64,000 nt of DNA from Bin5 sp965221145 (GCA_965221145.1 OZ244877.1:4464001-4528000); one strand, 5' to 3'; counted from the stretch's first letter, positions 1 through 8,288 are shown. Made by a program: numbers and translations. The notes: generated by a model not told the origin, from the sequence alone.

Positions 1-1
1 C

Positions 2-1459
2 TCCGGCACCGGCTCCGAGGCGCTGATGGGCTACGCCGAGCAGTGTTCGATGCTCTATCTGGAGGCCCGCTGTCTGCTGGTGACGAAGGGCGCCGGCAGC
101 CAGGGCGTGCAGAACGGCTCGATCTCCTGCATCGCCCTGCCGGAGGCGTTGCCCGGCGGCGTACGCGGCGTGCTGGCTGAGAACCTGCTGGCGTCGATGT
201 TGGGGATGGAGTGCGCGTCCGGCAACGACGCGCTGGCCTCCCATTCGGCCCTGCGCAAGACGGCCAAACTGATGTTGCAGATGATCCCCGGCACCGATTT
301 CATCTGCTCAGGCTACAGCGCCATCCCCAAGCAGGACAACATGTTCGGCGGCGGCAACTTTGACGCCGAGGATTTCGACGACTGGACCGTCATCCAACGC
401 GATATGCAGGTGAACGGCGGGATCCGTCCGGTGCGCGAGGCCGATGCAGTCGCCGTGCGCAGGCAGGCCGCGCAGGCGTTGCAAGCGATCTACGCCGAAC
501 TGGAGTTCCCGCCGATCGGGGACGATGAGGTGGAGGCCGCCGCGCTCGCCCACAGCAGCGAAGATATGCCGGAGCGGGACATGGTGGCCGACCTGGCCGC
601 AGCCGACCGTTTCCTGGAGGGCACGGCCAATCTGGCCGACGTGGTGCGCGCGCTGCACCGGAGCGGCTTCGAGCAGGTGGCCGCCAATCTGCTGGAGATG
701 GGACGTCAGCGGGTGGCGGGGGACTATCTGCAACCCTCGGCGATCTTCACTGACGGTTTCGCGGTGATCAGCGCCATCAACGACAGCAATGATTACACCG
801 GCCCCGGCACCGGCTATCGTCTGGAGGGGGAGACGTGGGACGCGCTCCAGCGCATCCCCCAACAGAAGTCGCCGCGGGACTTTATTGATGCACAGATGGG
901 GGATCCGCTGCCCAAGCTGGCCGAGATCAGCGCGGCCAAAGTTGGCAGTTCCGCCAACGAGATCGTCGTCGCGGTGGGGCCGGCCTATGTCCGCTCGCTG
1001 GTGAAGACGATCGGCGAACTGGATCATGAGGCGGTGCTGGAGTCACTCCTCACCGGCGTGGCGGAGGAGGGGTTCTATGGACGGGTGGTGCGGGTCTATC
1101 ACAGCGCCGACTGCGCGGCCATCGGCCACGCCGGCGCGCGCCTGAGCGGCTCCGGCATTGCGGTCGGTTTGCAGAGCCGCGGCACGACCGTCATCCAGAA
1201 ACGCGGGTTGGCGCCGCTCAACAATCTGGAACTGTTCCCCCAATCGCCCAGCCTGACGCTGGAGATCTACCAGGCTATCGGGCGCAACGCGGCCCGCTAC
1301 GCCAAGGGAGTTAGCCCGCTGCCGGTGGGCGTCAAGGTCGACAACGGCGCTCGCCTGCGCCTGATCGTCAAGACGGCCCTGCTGCACCGCCGCGAGATCG
1401 AAGATATTCAGGAGAAAGCGCCGCAGGAACTCTACTTCCGCTGGGAGCCGGATGTGTGA
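2..1459 (+). CDS. B12-dependent diol/glycerol dehydratase, fused large and medium subunits (5' partial)
   Basis: This is the adenosylcobalamin-dependent dehydratase that converts 1,2-propanediol or glycerol to the aldehyde. The frame is open from the window edge, so the N-terminus lies outside. The first ~290 residues match the large (PduC/DhaB1) subunit closely, with motifs such as GSEALMGYAEQ, PGTDFICSGYSA and MPERDMV. After about residue 300 the same frame runs into a medium-subunit (PduD-like) domain starting near EIVVAVGPAY. Large and medium subunits are therefore one polypeptide, whereas Klebsiella and Salmonella encode them separately; fusions are known in some other phyla. The small subunit follows 128 bp downstream. 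No reactivase gene follows it, so one may lie upstream. The family call is secure; substrate preference cannot be told. Confidence 0.93.
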   Translation, partial: SGTGSEALMGYAEQCSMLYLEARCLLVTKGAGSQGVQNGSISCIALPEALPGGVRGVLAENLLASMLGMECASGNDALASHSALRKTAKLMLQMIPGTDFICSGYSAIPKQDNMFGGGNFDAEDFDDWTVIQRDMQVNGGIRPVREADAVAVRRQAAQALQAIYAELEFPPIGDDEVEAAALAHSSEDMPERDMVADLAAADRFLEGTANLADVVRALHRSGFEQVAANLLEMGRQRVAGDYLQPSAIFTDGFAVISAINDSNDYTGPGTGYRLEGETWDALQRIPQQKSPRDFIDAQMGDPLPKLAEISAAKVGSSANEIVVAVGPAYVRSLVKTIGELDHEAVLESLLTGVAEEGFYGRVVRVYHSADCAAIGHAGARLSGSGIAVGLQSRGTTVIQKRGLAPLNNLELFPQSPSLTLEIYQAIGRNAARYAKGVSPLPVGVKVDNGARLRLIVKTALLHRREIEDIQEKAPQELYFRWEPDV

Positions 1460-1463
1460 CGGC

Positions 1464-1487
1464 GAGGAGAGAGTGAAGAGGAGTGAG
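1464..1487. repeat. 7-bp tandem repeat tract (GAGTGAA class)
   Basis: Three successive 7-bp units (GAGGAGA, GAGTGAA, GAGGAGT) lie just after the dehydratase stop and directly abut a palindromic A element. The same class recurs at 1606-1675 and 40165-40192. Confidence 0.7.
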
Positions 1488-1535
1488 TTTGGCCGTTGCT
1501 GAATCCAGGGGTTTGGACACTTGGAAACGGCCAAA
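1488..1535. repeat. Palindromic element family A, copy 1
   Basis: A 48-bp element with perfect 10-bp arms, TTTGGCCGTT and AACGGCCAAA. Its loop carries the family core (TCCA, a T-rich spot, then GGACACTT). It is intergenic, between the large/medium and small subunit genes. Four further copies lie at 15888, 17570, 24412 and 39703. Confidence 0.8.
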
Positions 1536-1587
1536 TCAGGAGAGAAAACCACTCGCTCCTCGACCTTGAGCGCAAGGAAATAACATA

Positions 1588-2088
1588 ATGACAGACGACA
1601 AAGTAGATGAGCGAGTGAAGAGGAGCGAGGAAAGAGAAAACACCTCTGACTCCTCACTTCGCACTCCTCACTCCTCGAATGGGGACTATCCCCTCTACGC
1701 CAGCCGGCGCGACAGCCTGACCGCGGCCAGTGGGCGGCCCTTGCGCGACCTTTCGCTGCAAGCGACGCTGACGGAAGAGATCACCTCCGAGGATTACAGC
1801 ATCAGCGCGGAGACGCTGCGCGCCCAGGCCGAGATCGCCCGCGACGCCGGCTACCCGCAGCTGGCGCAAAATCTGGAACGGGCCGCAGAGTTGACCGCCG
1901 TCCCCAACGAGACGCTCCTGGAAATGTACGAAATGCTGCGGCCCGGGCGCTGCAAGTTCGAGGAGTACCAGGCGCTGGCGCGGCGGCTGCGGGAGGAGTT
2001 CAACGCCGCCACCACAGCCGCTTTTGTGGAGGAAGCCGCCGCCGTCTACCAGGCGCGCGGACTGTTGCGCCGGGAACTGAACGAATGA
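1588..2088 (+). CDS. Diol/glycerol dehydratase small subunit
   Basis: Small (PduE/DhaB3-like) subunit of the B12-dependent dehydratase, completing the complex with the upstream fused subunit. The recognisable domain starts around residue 32 (DYPLYASRRDSLTAASG) and includes the conserved FERAAELTAVP-like stretch (here LERAAELTAVPNE) and LRPGR. The first ~30 residues (DERVKRSEERE and on) are not family sequence: they are translated from a tract of 7-bp repeats at 1606-1675, in two opposite orientations. The N-terminus is therefore repeat-derived, or the true start lies further in. The chosen ATG follows a weak upstream signal. The stop overlaps the start of the next gene (ATGA), which implies translational coupling to the ABC transporter. 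Confidence 0.85.
   Translation: MTDDKVDERVKRSEERENTSDSSLRTPHSSNGDYPLYASRRDSLTAASGRPLRDLSLQATLTEEITSEDYSISAETLRAQAEIARDAGYPQLAQNLERAAELTAVPNETLLEMYEMLRPGRCKFEEYQALARRLREEFNAATTAAFVEEAAAVYQARGLLRRELNE
1606..1675. repeat. Ten 7-bp repeat units inside the small-subunit reading frame
   Basis: Five units of the GAGTGAA/GAGGAGC type (1606-1640) are followed by five reverse-oriented CACTCCT-type units (1641-1675). This gives a 70-bp bipartite tract that could fold on itself. It is translated in frame as a charged, serine-rich N-terminal extension. Confidence 0.8.
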
Positions 2089-3890
2089 GCCAAGCACGAG
2101 TGACTCCGCCGCAGGGCTTCCTGCCCGGCCTCTGGCATATCCTGAGCGGCCATCGCAAGCTGGTGGCGCTCTCCATCGTCAGCGGGCTGCTCTTCTCGGC
2201 GACGACCGTCGTCCCACCCCTCTTGGTGCGCCGCCTGATCTTGTGGATTACGGATGGCGGCGGCTCCGCGTCCGGCCTGCTGGCGATGACCGCGGTGCTG
2301 GGGCTTGTCTATCTGCTGCGCGGTGTCGGGCGCTACTTCTACGGCCAGTTTTCCCATGTGGCCGCATACAGCGTCACCACCAGCCTGATGGCACGCGTCT
2401 ATGGCCACCTGCAACAGCTTTCGCACAGCTTCTACAACCGCCAGCGCACCGGCGCGCTGATCGTGCGCTCCGTCAACGACATCGAGACACTGGAGGACTT
2501 CGTCGCCCACGGCGTGCCTGAACTTGTCATGGCGGTCGCCATTCCCGTCACCATGTGGTTCATTCTGTTCTGGATTCACCCTCTGCTGGCCCTGCTGGTT
2601 GTGCTGCCGCTGCCGATCGGCGGATATGTCATCTATCGCTACACCAGACAGATTCGCCAGATATGGCGTCAGGTGCGGAACAGTATCTCCGAACTGGTGG
2701 CCCAGATACAGGACAGCTTTTCCGGCATCACCGAGATCAAATCCTTCGGCAGGGAGAGGGCGCAGGCGGAGCAGGTCGCCCGTTCCGCAGCCACCTACCG
2801 GGACGAGATCTGCGGCGCGACCAGGGTCTCCTTGTTGCCCTCGGCCATCGTCGAGTTTTCCGGCGGCGTGGGTGTGATTGTGGCCGTGTGGGTGGGCGGC
2901 GGCCTGGCCCTGGCAAATACGATGAACGTCGCCGACCTGTTCGTCTTCATCGCCTATCTGGCCTATATCTATCAGCCGTTCCTCAAGCTGGCCGACATCG
3001 GTGACACGCTGCACCGGGCCGGCGCCAGCCAGGAACGGATCTTCGAATTGCTGGCCGTACAGCCGGAGATCAGCAGCCCGCCGGACGCCGTCACGCCCCA
3101 TATTCCCCGCTGGGACGTGGCCTTCCACGATGTCTCCTTTGGCTATCAGCCGGAGGAGGTGGTGCTGAACGGGATCGATTTCGAGATCGGCGCCGGCGAG
3201 ATGGTCGCGCTGGTGGGCACGACCGGCGCCGGCAAGACGACGATCAGCCGCCTGATCCCCCGCTTCTATGATCCCCAGGACGGACAGATCTGCGTCGGCG
3301 GCCATGACCTGCGCAGCCTCGACCTGGATTTCCTGCGCGCCAATGTGGCCTCGGTCATGCAGGATGTCTTCCTCTTCCACGGGACTGTGCGCCAGAATAT
3401 CGCCTTCGGACGCTCGGACGCGACCGTTGATGAGATCGTGCAGGCGGCGCAGGCGGCCAACGCGCACGAGTTCATCGACGACCTGTCCGATGGCTACAAC
3501 ACGGTCATCGGCGAGCGGGGCGTGCGCCTGTCCGGCGGGCAGAAGCAGCGCATCTCGATTGCGCGTGCGCTGCTGAAAGACGCGCCGATCCTGATCCTGG
3601 ACGAGGCGACCTCTTCGGTGGACACGGAGACCGAGTGGCTGATCCAGCAGGCGCTCAACCGCCTCACCCACAATCGCACCACCCTGGTGATCGCCCACCG
3701 GCTCTCGACCATCCGCCACGCCGACAAGATCGTCGTGCTGGAGAGTGGGCGCATCGTCGAGACGGGTACGCACGCTGCGTTGATGGCGCGCGGCGGGCGC
3801 TACGCCCAGATGGTTGAGACGCAGAGTCTGGCCCGATCCTGGCAACTGAGCCAGCAGCCGGAACTGGAGTTGTCAGTGGCTGGTGGTTAG
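2085..3890 (+). CDS. ABC transporter, fused permease and ATPase (exporter type)
   Basis: Half-size ABC exporter of 601 aa in the MsbA/LmrA-like superfamily. Residues ~20-320 form the membrane domain with six predicted helices. The ATPase follows, with Walker A GTTGAGKTT near residue 378, signature LSGGQKQR near 482, Walker B ILILDEATSS near 502 and the H-loop VIAHRLST near 535. All catalytic motifs look intact, so it probably works as a homodimer. Its ATG overlaps the stop of the dehydratase small subunit, so it belongs to the same operon, but the substrate cannot be told. The last codons overlap a 7-bp repeat tract (3876-3896), which suggests the C-terminus was altered by the repeat. Confidence 0.92.
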   Translation: MSQARVTPPQGFLPGLWHILSGHRKLVALSIVSGLLFSATTVVPPLLVRRLILWITDGGGSASGLLAMTAVLGLVYLLRGVGRYFYGQFSHVAAYSVTTSLMARVYGHLQQLSHSFYNRQRTGALIVRSVNDIETLEDFVAHGVPELVMAVAIPVTMWFILFWIHPLLALLVVLPLPIGGYVIYRYTRQIRQIWRQVRNSISELVAQIQDSFSGITEIKSFGRERAQAEQVARSAATYRDEICGATRVSLLPSAIVEFSGGVGVIVAVWVGGGLALANTMNVADLFVFIAYLAYIYQPFLKLADIGDTLHRAGASQERIFELLAVQPEISSPPDAVTPHIPRWDVAFHDVSFGYQPEEVVLNGIDFEIGAGEMVALVGTTGAGKTTISRLIPRFYDPQDGQICVGGHDLRSLDLDFLRANVASVMQDVFLFHGTVRQNIAFGRSDATVDEIVQAAQAANAHEFIDDLSDGYNTVIGERGVRLSGGQKQRISIARALLKDAPILILDEATSSVDTETEWLIQQALNRLTHNRTTLVIAHRLSTIRHADKIVVLESGRIVETGTHAALMARGGRYAQMVETQSLARSWQLSQQPELELSVAGG

Positions 3891-3896
3891 TGAAGA
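3876..3896. repeat. 7-bp tandem repeats (GTGGNTA class) over a gene 3' end
   Basis: Units GTGGCTG, GTGGTTA and GTGAAGA overlap the last codons and stop of the ABC exporter. A similar tract overlaps the stop of the PA14 gene at 24317-24337. Confidence 0.6.
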
Positions 3897-3906
3897 GCAA
3901 ACACCG

Positions 3907-4920
3907 CTAGCCCCTAGCTCGTCCCAGGAAGAGATCCCGGCCTGCCACCAGTGTCTGCATCTTGCGGTCGGCGACCGAGCGCGGCAACATCCAGAAGCCG
4001 CAGTCGGGATGGATCCACTTGATCCGTTCCGCCCCCAGAAGGTCGACCGACTGCTGAATACGGCGGGCGACCTCGTCCGCGCTTTCGACCTCATTGTCCT
4101 TGATGTCGATGACGCCGATCCCCAGGGCGACGCCCTCGCGCAGATCGGTGAAGACCTCCAGTTCATCGTAGCCGCGGCGGGCGAACTCCAGCACCAGATG
4201 GTCCACATGCAAATTGTTGAGGAAGCCGAGCAGATTGGCCCAGAAGCCGCTCTGGATGCTCTGGCCGCCGTAGTTGCCGAAGCAGAGATGCAGCGCACGC
4301 TCAGCGCGCGCGCCGTCCAGCACGTGGTTGATCGGCTCGTGCGCCCAGGCGGCGTCTTCGGGGTGGCCGGTGAGATTGGCCTCGTCCACCTGCAAGACCG
4401 GCGCGTCGATGGCCTCGACCTGGCGGCGCAGGACTTCGGCGATGGCCATGGTCAGGCTGGGCAAGTCGCGGTAGTGGCGGTCCAGCAGCGTTTTCGCCAG
4501 CATGTAGGGCGCGGTCACGGTACACTTGAGCGGGGTCGTCGTCAGCCCCTTCACCATCTGCCAGCTGGAAGGCAGGTCCAGTTCGCCTTCGTTAATCGGC
4601 CCCTCCACCACACCGGCCGGCTGCGTGCGGAAGCCCATCCCCTGCTGGGCGCGGAAGTCGGCTACATCCTTGCGCCCCATCCGGCTGGAGATGCCCCCCA
4701 TCGGGCGCACGAAGTATTCGATCATCCCGTTCGTCTCCGGGTGGTTGACATCGAAGCGGGTCAACTCGCCGTCGGCGATCACATCCAGCCCGGCCAGTTC
4801 CTGCGTTTTGAGCACGACGAGAATCGCGTCGCGCAGGTTGGGGCCGGACGGATAGGCGGCCAGCCAGGCCGGCAAGGGATAGCTGCCGACTACTGTCGTT
4901 TTGATGGCGGGTTCGGTCAT
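3907..4920 (-). CDS. MetE C-terminal-like methyltransferase (short, core-MetE type)
   Basis: A 337-aa protein matching only the C-terminal catalytic half of cobalamin-independent methionine synthase. The expected zinc-site motifs are visible: HLCFGN (H211, C213) and HPDCG (C307), with an acidic VDEAN motif near 180. It lacks the N-terminal half of canonical MetE (~750 aa), so it belongs to the stand-alone UROD/MetE-like group. Members of that group use other methyl donors or act on related thiols. It converges with the ABC exporter at a 16-bp gap and is a single-gene unit. The family is clear; calling it methionine synthase outright would go beyond the sequence. Confidence 0.85.
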   Translation of the reverse strand: MTEPAIKTTVVGSYPLPAWLAAYPSGPNLRDAILVVLKTQELAGLDVIADGELTRFDVNHPETNGMIEYFVRPMGGISSRMGRKDVADFRAQQGMGFRTQPAGVVEGPINEGELDLPSSWQMVKGLTTTPLKCTVTAPYMLAKTLLDRHYRDLPSLTMAIAEVLRRQVEAIDAPVLQVDEANLTGHPEDAAWAHEPINHVLDGARAERALHLCFGNYGGQSIQSGFWANLLGFLNNLHVDHLVLEFARRGYDELEVFTDLREGVALGIGVIDIKDNEVESADEVARRIQQSVDLLGAERIKWIHPDCGFWMLPRSVADRKMQTLVAGRDLFLGRARG

Positions 4921-4967
4921 TGGGCGCCCCTGCTGCGGGATGTGTGGGTTCGGTTCAATACTTCTGG

Positions 4968-5822
4968 CTACCCGTAGTCGTTAGGATTAGGTTCGTATGC
5001 CAAAATATGTTCACCTAAATCAAAGAAGCCGTTTGAATCAATGTATGTATTCATCTCCTTGGAAAGCTTTCCCGATATAGATGGGATTACGCTATAAGAT
5101 TCAGGAGTTGCATATCTTCCGATTATGAACTTCTGTTTGTCTAGATTGTTGATGAATCTGTCAAACGTTGACCAATCCAGTTCTACTTCACTCACGCCGC
5201 TCACATCTGCGATCGACATTTTGAGTGTTGGTTGTTTCTTGTTGAGAAACTCGAAGTACCTTTTCCTCAAGGTATCAAGAACAGAAGGAGGTAACTTGTT
5301 GACCAAACTACGGAGCCTATGAGTTTTCCCGAAATCCTTCTTTGCTTCGATAAGAATCCATTTGAGATATAACTCTAATGAAAGCCCGTAGCAGTATTTT
5401 ATGACTGACCCCCGAATACTTATCAGCGGATGCTCCCCCACGAGCAGGCTACTTATGTCGCTTATCTGGTGATGGGATGATTGTGAGTGAAGAACTCTAG
5501 CAGCTCCCATCCAAGCTAAAGCATCGGACCGTACCCGCCATGGTCCACCTATAAATCTCCTGCGCTCTGTCGACATCAATTGTCCATCAGGCGAATAGAT
5601 TTTGACTGTCATCCAAGGCAAGCTCTCAATAGGAAGGTATTCGATTTTTGACGCATTTCGTCCATCCTGGCATATCACCCGTACCTGTCCATCAATCTGA
5701 GGTTTGTACTTGTCGACCCATTCCTTTTTGGTAAAACAGTACGTTTTCCCATCATCTCCCTGAATTTCTCCTTGCCCTGATGCTTCATTCCACATCTTGA
5801 TCTGGCCCGTTAGTTCTTTCAA
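4968..5822 (-). CDS. Cold-shock-like domain plus HEPN-like domain protein
   Basis: A 284-aa protein with an unusual layout. Residues ~1-62 resemble a cold-shock/OB fold (GQIKMWNEASGQGEI, then DGKTYCFTKKEW). Residues ~135-200 look like a HEPN helical domain (GLSLELYLKWILIEA followed by DFGKTHRLRSL). HEPN domains are often RNases or RNA-binding modules in toxin-antitoxin and phage-defence systems, but no clear RxxxxH catalytic motif was found, so RNase activity is unproven. The start is TTG at 5822, chosen because GGATGTGAG lies just upstream and the OB fold begins at once. The gene is more A+T-rich than its neighbours, which suggests transfer. It sits 13 bp downstream of the TOPRIM-like/AAA pair on the same strand and may belong to that operon. 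Confidence 0.6.
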   Translation of the reverse strand: MKELTGQIKMWNEASGQGEIQGDDGKTYCFTKKEWVDKYKPQIDGQVRVICQDGRNASKIEYLPIESLPWMTVKIYSPDGQLMSTERRRFIGGPWRVRSDALAWMGAARVLHSQSSHHQISDISSLLVGEHPLISIRGSVIKYCYGLSLELYLKWILIEAKKDFGKTHRLRSLVNKLPPSVLDTLRKRYFEFLNKKQPTLKMSIADVSGVSEVELDWSTFDRFINNLDKQKFIIGRYATPESYSVIPSISGKLSKEMNTYIDSNGFFDLGEHILAYEPNPNDYG

Positions 5823-5835
5823 TTCTCACATCCTT

Positions 5836-6399
5836 TTACTTCACGACTTCCAGACGCCGGGCAAGGCAATCAAAATCATCGGGGCATTTCTGCCGGATGG
5901 CGTCGATGCGGTGGGCTGCCTCTTCGGCCAAAGGCTTGCGACCACCGCCGGGGCTATCGGACAGACCGCGTTGGATGGCAAACGGCTCAAAGTATTCTTC
6001 CTTGACATGAATCGCGGCGCGGACGTCTTCCCATTGCCATTCAGGGGGTAGTTTCAGACCCGCCAAAACCCACGTCTCGATCTCTTCCCAGGCGTTTGCG
6101 GCCAGAAATATACCAGCGTCGGCAAATTCTGATTCGAGTTTGTCCAGACTTTGGCGCCGACCTATCTCGCCATCGCGATCGATGCATAGAACAAAAATGT
6201 CCGTCATCCCCGTATAGCGGTCTACGATCTCCGAAATTCGGTCCGCCTTCAGTGCTTCACTAACGCCGCCGAGTCTTGGGTCCTGACAAACCCGAACCTG
6301 TGTCCTGGTTCTACCAATGGCTTTGAATAGCCGCTCGAAAATCGGCTTCAGCATATATTGGTCATTGCGGAAATCTTCTGGGATGATGAGAACCTTCAC
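5836..6399 (-). CDS. TOPRIM-like (DUF4276/RloB-like) small protein
   Basis: A 187-aa protein with the pattern seen in small TOPRIM-like partners of AAA ATPases: an N-terminal acidic residue in IPEDFRND, a central DxD in FVLCIDRDGE, and a conserved acidic/tryptophan block EEIETWVLAG. Its GTG start overlaps the TGA stop of the AAA ATPase (GTGA), so the pair is translationally coupled. In known two-gene systems of this shape, such as PARIS and OLD-like pairs, the TOPRIM protein is the nuclease effector released by the ATPase. Defence function here is inferred from that analogy, and the exact family is uncertain. Confidence 0.62.
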   Translation of the reverse strand: MKVLIIPEDFRNDQYMLKPIFERLFKAIGRTRTQVRVCQDPRLGGVSEALKADRISEIVDRYTGMTDIFVLCIDRDGEIGRRQSLDKLESEFADAGIFLAANAWEEIETWVLAGLKLPPEWQWEDVRAAIHVKEEYFEPFAIQRGLSDSPGGGRKPLAEEAAHRIDAIRQKCPDDFDCLARRLEVVK

Positions 6400-7655
6400 T
6401 CGACCACCTCTTCGTCATACCCCTCGGTAAAGGCGAGAGTGTCCTCCATCCAGCCGCCGGTCAGGAGCCTTCCCAGCCCATGGGAGTTGCGTAACTCCCC
6501 TGCTCGTGGCAGTTCAGCGACGGGGCGAATGATGGCATCGTCCGCATCTTCGAGGCGGCATACTACGGAAGTGTTTTTGAACGTGTCATCGTTCATCACG
6601 GTCAACAGGTCCGGCGAATGGGTGGTGGTGACGACCTGTATCCCTTGCTTTGCAGTCTGCTTTTCGATCAGTTCAAGCAGTAGCCACAGGCGCGCCGCAT
6701 GGATACCGTTATCGATCTCCTCAAAGAAGTAGAGACCGTCCGGTCCCGGTCCGAGCAGCGCGGCCAGCATGGCGAGAAAACGCAGCGTGCCGTCTGACGC
6801 GGCGTAGGCGGACACCTTTCTGCCGTTCGCCTCGTGTAAAACGAGCTGGACCCGACCGGAGGGGTCGGTCGGAAACTCGAAGTCACGCACATCCATCGGC
6901 GTCAACTCGCGCACCCATTCGACCAGCGTCTCCCTGCGCCGCGAGTCTTCGCAGATCGCCCGCAACACCGTTGGCAAGTACTCACCGCCATCACCCAGTA
7001 CGGTCTGACCGGGAAAAGCGGGCTGTCGCATTCGATTCGGCTCCAGGTCCAGGAAGCGCATATTGCCAAGAACTTGCGTGATCCGCTCGGCGATTACCTT
7101 GTGGTCCTTCAAGACATTCTTGTGTTCCTGAATCTGGGTCAGCGCTGGCTGGTCCGGCCTCACCACGATTCGATCACCGTACTTTCTCTGTGTACGGGTC
7201 TTTTCCATGCGCAAAAGCAGGTGCATGTCGTCACCCTGATCATGGACAGGGTCGCCCGGGCCCGGATGGCTCGTGTAGATCGTTCTCCAGCCGAATTCGA
7301 GTCCTTCCCTCATCACCCGGAATGCGCTATCTCTTGTTTCATCCCGGCCGACCTCGATCGTATAGGCTACGTCCTCCACGTTGACCTGTAGAGAAAACAA
7401 GGGATAGCCGAAGCGGATGATCTCGTTCATCGCGCCGCGAATCTCCGCCCATTCGACCTGACCGCCAGCGCCGTATTTCCCGCCAAAGATCTCGGCCAGC
7501 GTATAGCCGCGGCCGATGCCGTGCAGGAAGCGGAACGCGTCGCGGATGTTGCTCTTGCCGCTGGCGTTTGCGCCGACGACAACGGTGAACGGGCCGACGC
7601 GCAGCGTCTCATCGGCGAAGTTCTTGAAGTTGAAGAGTCGAAGTGAGGTGATCAT
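6396..7655 (-). CDS. AAA ATPase of the AAA_21/OLD-like type
   Basis: A 419-aa SMC/RecF-like ATPase. It starts with MITSLRLFNFKNF, the typical beta-strand opening of this class. Walker A is GANASGKS (residues 28-35), and the Walker B region is LYFFEEIDNGIH, followed by VVTTTHSPDLL. The start has a clear ribosome site (GGGAGATG). It is the first gene of a coupled pair with the TOPRIM-like protein, with the CSD-HEPN protein just behind. Such pairs are common in phage-defence islands. A hairpin element (6482-6499) lies within the frame near the C-terminus. Family confidence is high; the biological role is inferred. Confidence 0.85.
   Translation of the reverse strand: MITSLRLFNFKNFADETLRVGPFTVVVGANASGKSNIRDAFRFLHGIGRGYTLAEIFGGKYGAGGQVEWAEIRGAMNEIIRFGYPLFSLQVNVEDVAYTIEVGRDETRDSAFRVMREGLEFGWRTIYTSHPGPGDPVHDQGDDMHLLLRMEKTRTQRKYGDRIVVRPDQPALTQIQEHKNVLKDHKVIAERITQVLGNMRFLDLEPNRMRQPAFPGQTVLGDGGEYLPTVLRAICEDSRRRETLVEWVRELTPMDVRDFEFPTDPSGRVQLVLHEANGRKVSAYAASDGTLRFLAMLAALLGPGPDGLYFFEEIDNGIHAARLWLLLELIEKQTAKQGIQVVTTTHSPDLLTVMNDDTFKNTSVVCRLEDADDAIIRPVAELPRAGELRNSHGLGRLLTGGWMEDTLAFTEGYDEEVVE
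6482..6499. repeat. Small perfect hairpin inside the AAA ATPase gene
   Basis: Perfect 7-bp arms GGGAGTT and AACTCCC around a 4-base loop. It is similar in shape and core to the hairpin at 40079-40099 that ends the third RHS copy. It may be another short element family, but two copies are not proof. Confidence 0.35.
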
Positions 7656-7725
7656 GAGGCATCTCCCAAATCAAACCACCTGCCGGTGCGGGCAATCATA
7701 ACACGGACGGCGGGCGAGTGGTAAA

Positions 7726-7747
7726 ATAGACCTGACATTCGGTCTAT
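7726..7747. promoter_or_regulatory. Palindrome upstream of the higBA locus (candidate operator)
   Basis: Arms ATAGACC and GGTCTAT are separated by 8 bp, in the gap between the divergent AAA ATPase and higA. HigA-type antitoxins usually repress their own promoter at such palindromes, so this could be its operator. It could also be an uncoupled hairpin. Confidence 0.4.
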
Positions 7748-7833
7748 CAAGCAGTGTACTCTATGGAAGTTGGCTGAGTGGTCGCCACCGCTTCGTCCGG
7801 GCCGAATCAGGCGACTTGATTGACTACCACTGA
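7741..7833 (+). pseudogene. Remnant of a HigB toxin gene
   Basis: Directly before higA the + strand can be read as a short peptide ending RFVRAESGDLIDYH and a TGA stop. This resembles the usual HigB C-terminus (FRFE, acidic residues, then VDYEDYH). The rest of the ~92-residue toxin is absent, because the upstream DNA belongs to the AAA ATPase promoter region. The order toxin then antitoxin fits the higBA arrangement. The match is short, so this call is tentative. Confidence 0.4.
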
Positions 7834-7848
7834 AACGAGTTGGCAATC

Positions 7849-8142
7849 ATGGCAATGAAAAATCCGCCCCATCCTGGTCGCAGCATAAAGGAAAACTGTC
7901 TCAACCCGCTCGGCCTCAACGTAACCGAGGCGGCAAAGGTGTTGGGCGTGGCCCGTCATACCCTCTCACGCGTGCTGAATGGCCGCGCGGCCATCTCACC
8001 GGAGATGGCCATTCGCCTGGAGAAGGCCGGCTGGTCGAATGCCGGATTCTGGCTGCAGCGGCAAACCGCCTATAATCTGGCGCAGGCGCGCAGACGCGAA
8101 AATCAGATCAAAGTCGAACCCTATCGGCCGCAGGTCGTCTGA
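7849..8142 (+). CDS. higA: HigA-family antitoxin (XRE-type HTH)
   Basis: A protein of ~97 aa with the HigA hallmark NPPHPGRSIKE at its N-terminus and a helix-turn-helix around residues 25-75 (VTEAAKVLGVARHTLSRVLNG). HigA proteins neutralise the mRNA-cleaving HigB toxin and repress their own operon. The toxin gene that should precede it survives only as a C-terminal remnant, so this antitoxin is probably an orphan or a domesticated regulator. ATG 7849 or 7855 fits the family N-terminus; the in-frame TTG at 7840 is less likely. Confidence 0.85.
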   Translation: MAMKNPPHPGRSIKENCLNPLGLNVTEAAKVLGVARHTLSRVLNGRAAISPEMAIRLEKAGWSNAGFWLQRQTAYNLAQARRRENQIKVEPYRPQVV

Positions 8143-8288
8143 TTGCGAAGCGGACGGCATCCTCGCTCCTCTTCACTCTCTTCCCGGCAGCGTCAGTTTG
8201 TCTTTTTGTAGAAATTGGTCAACACTTCACCTGCACGGCGCGCCACAGCAGCGCGCAATCTACCCATCACTCCAACCGCAGGTGATCT

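Noticed and set aside
2046..3845. Long minus-strand open frame opposite the ABC exporter
   Set aside because: It mirrors a gene with intact ABC motifs; high G+C makes long antisense frames common, and the translation has no family features.
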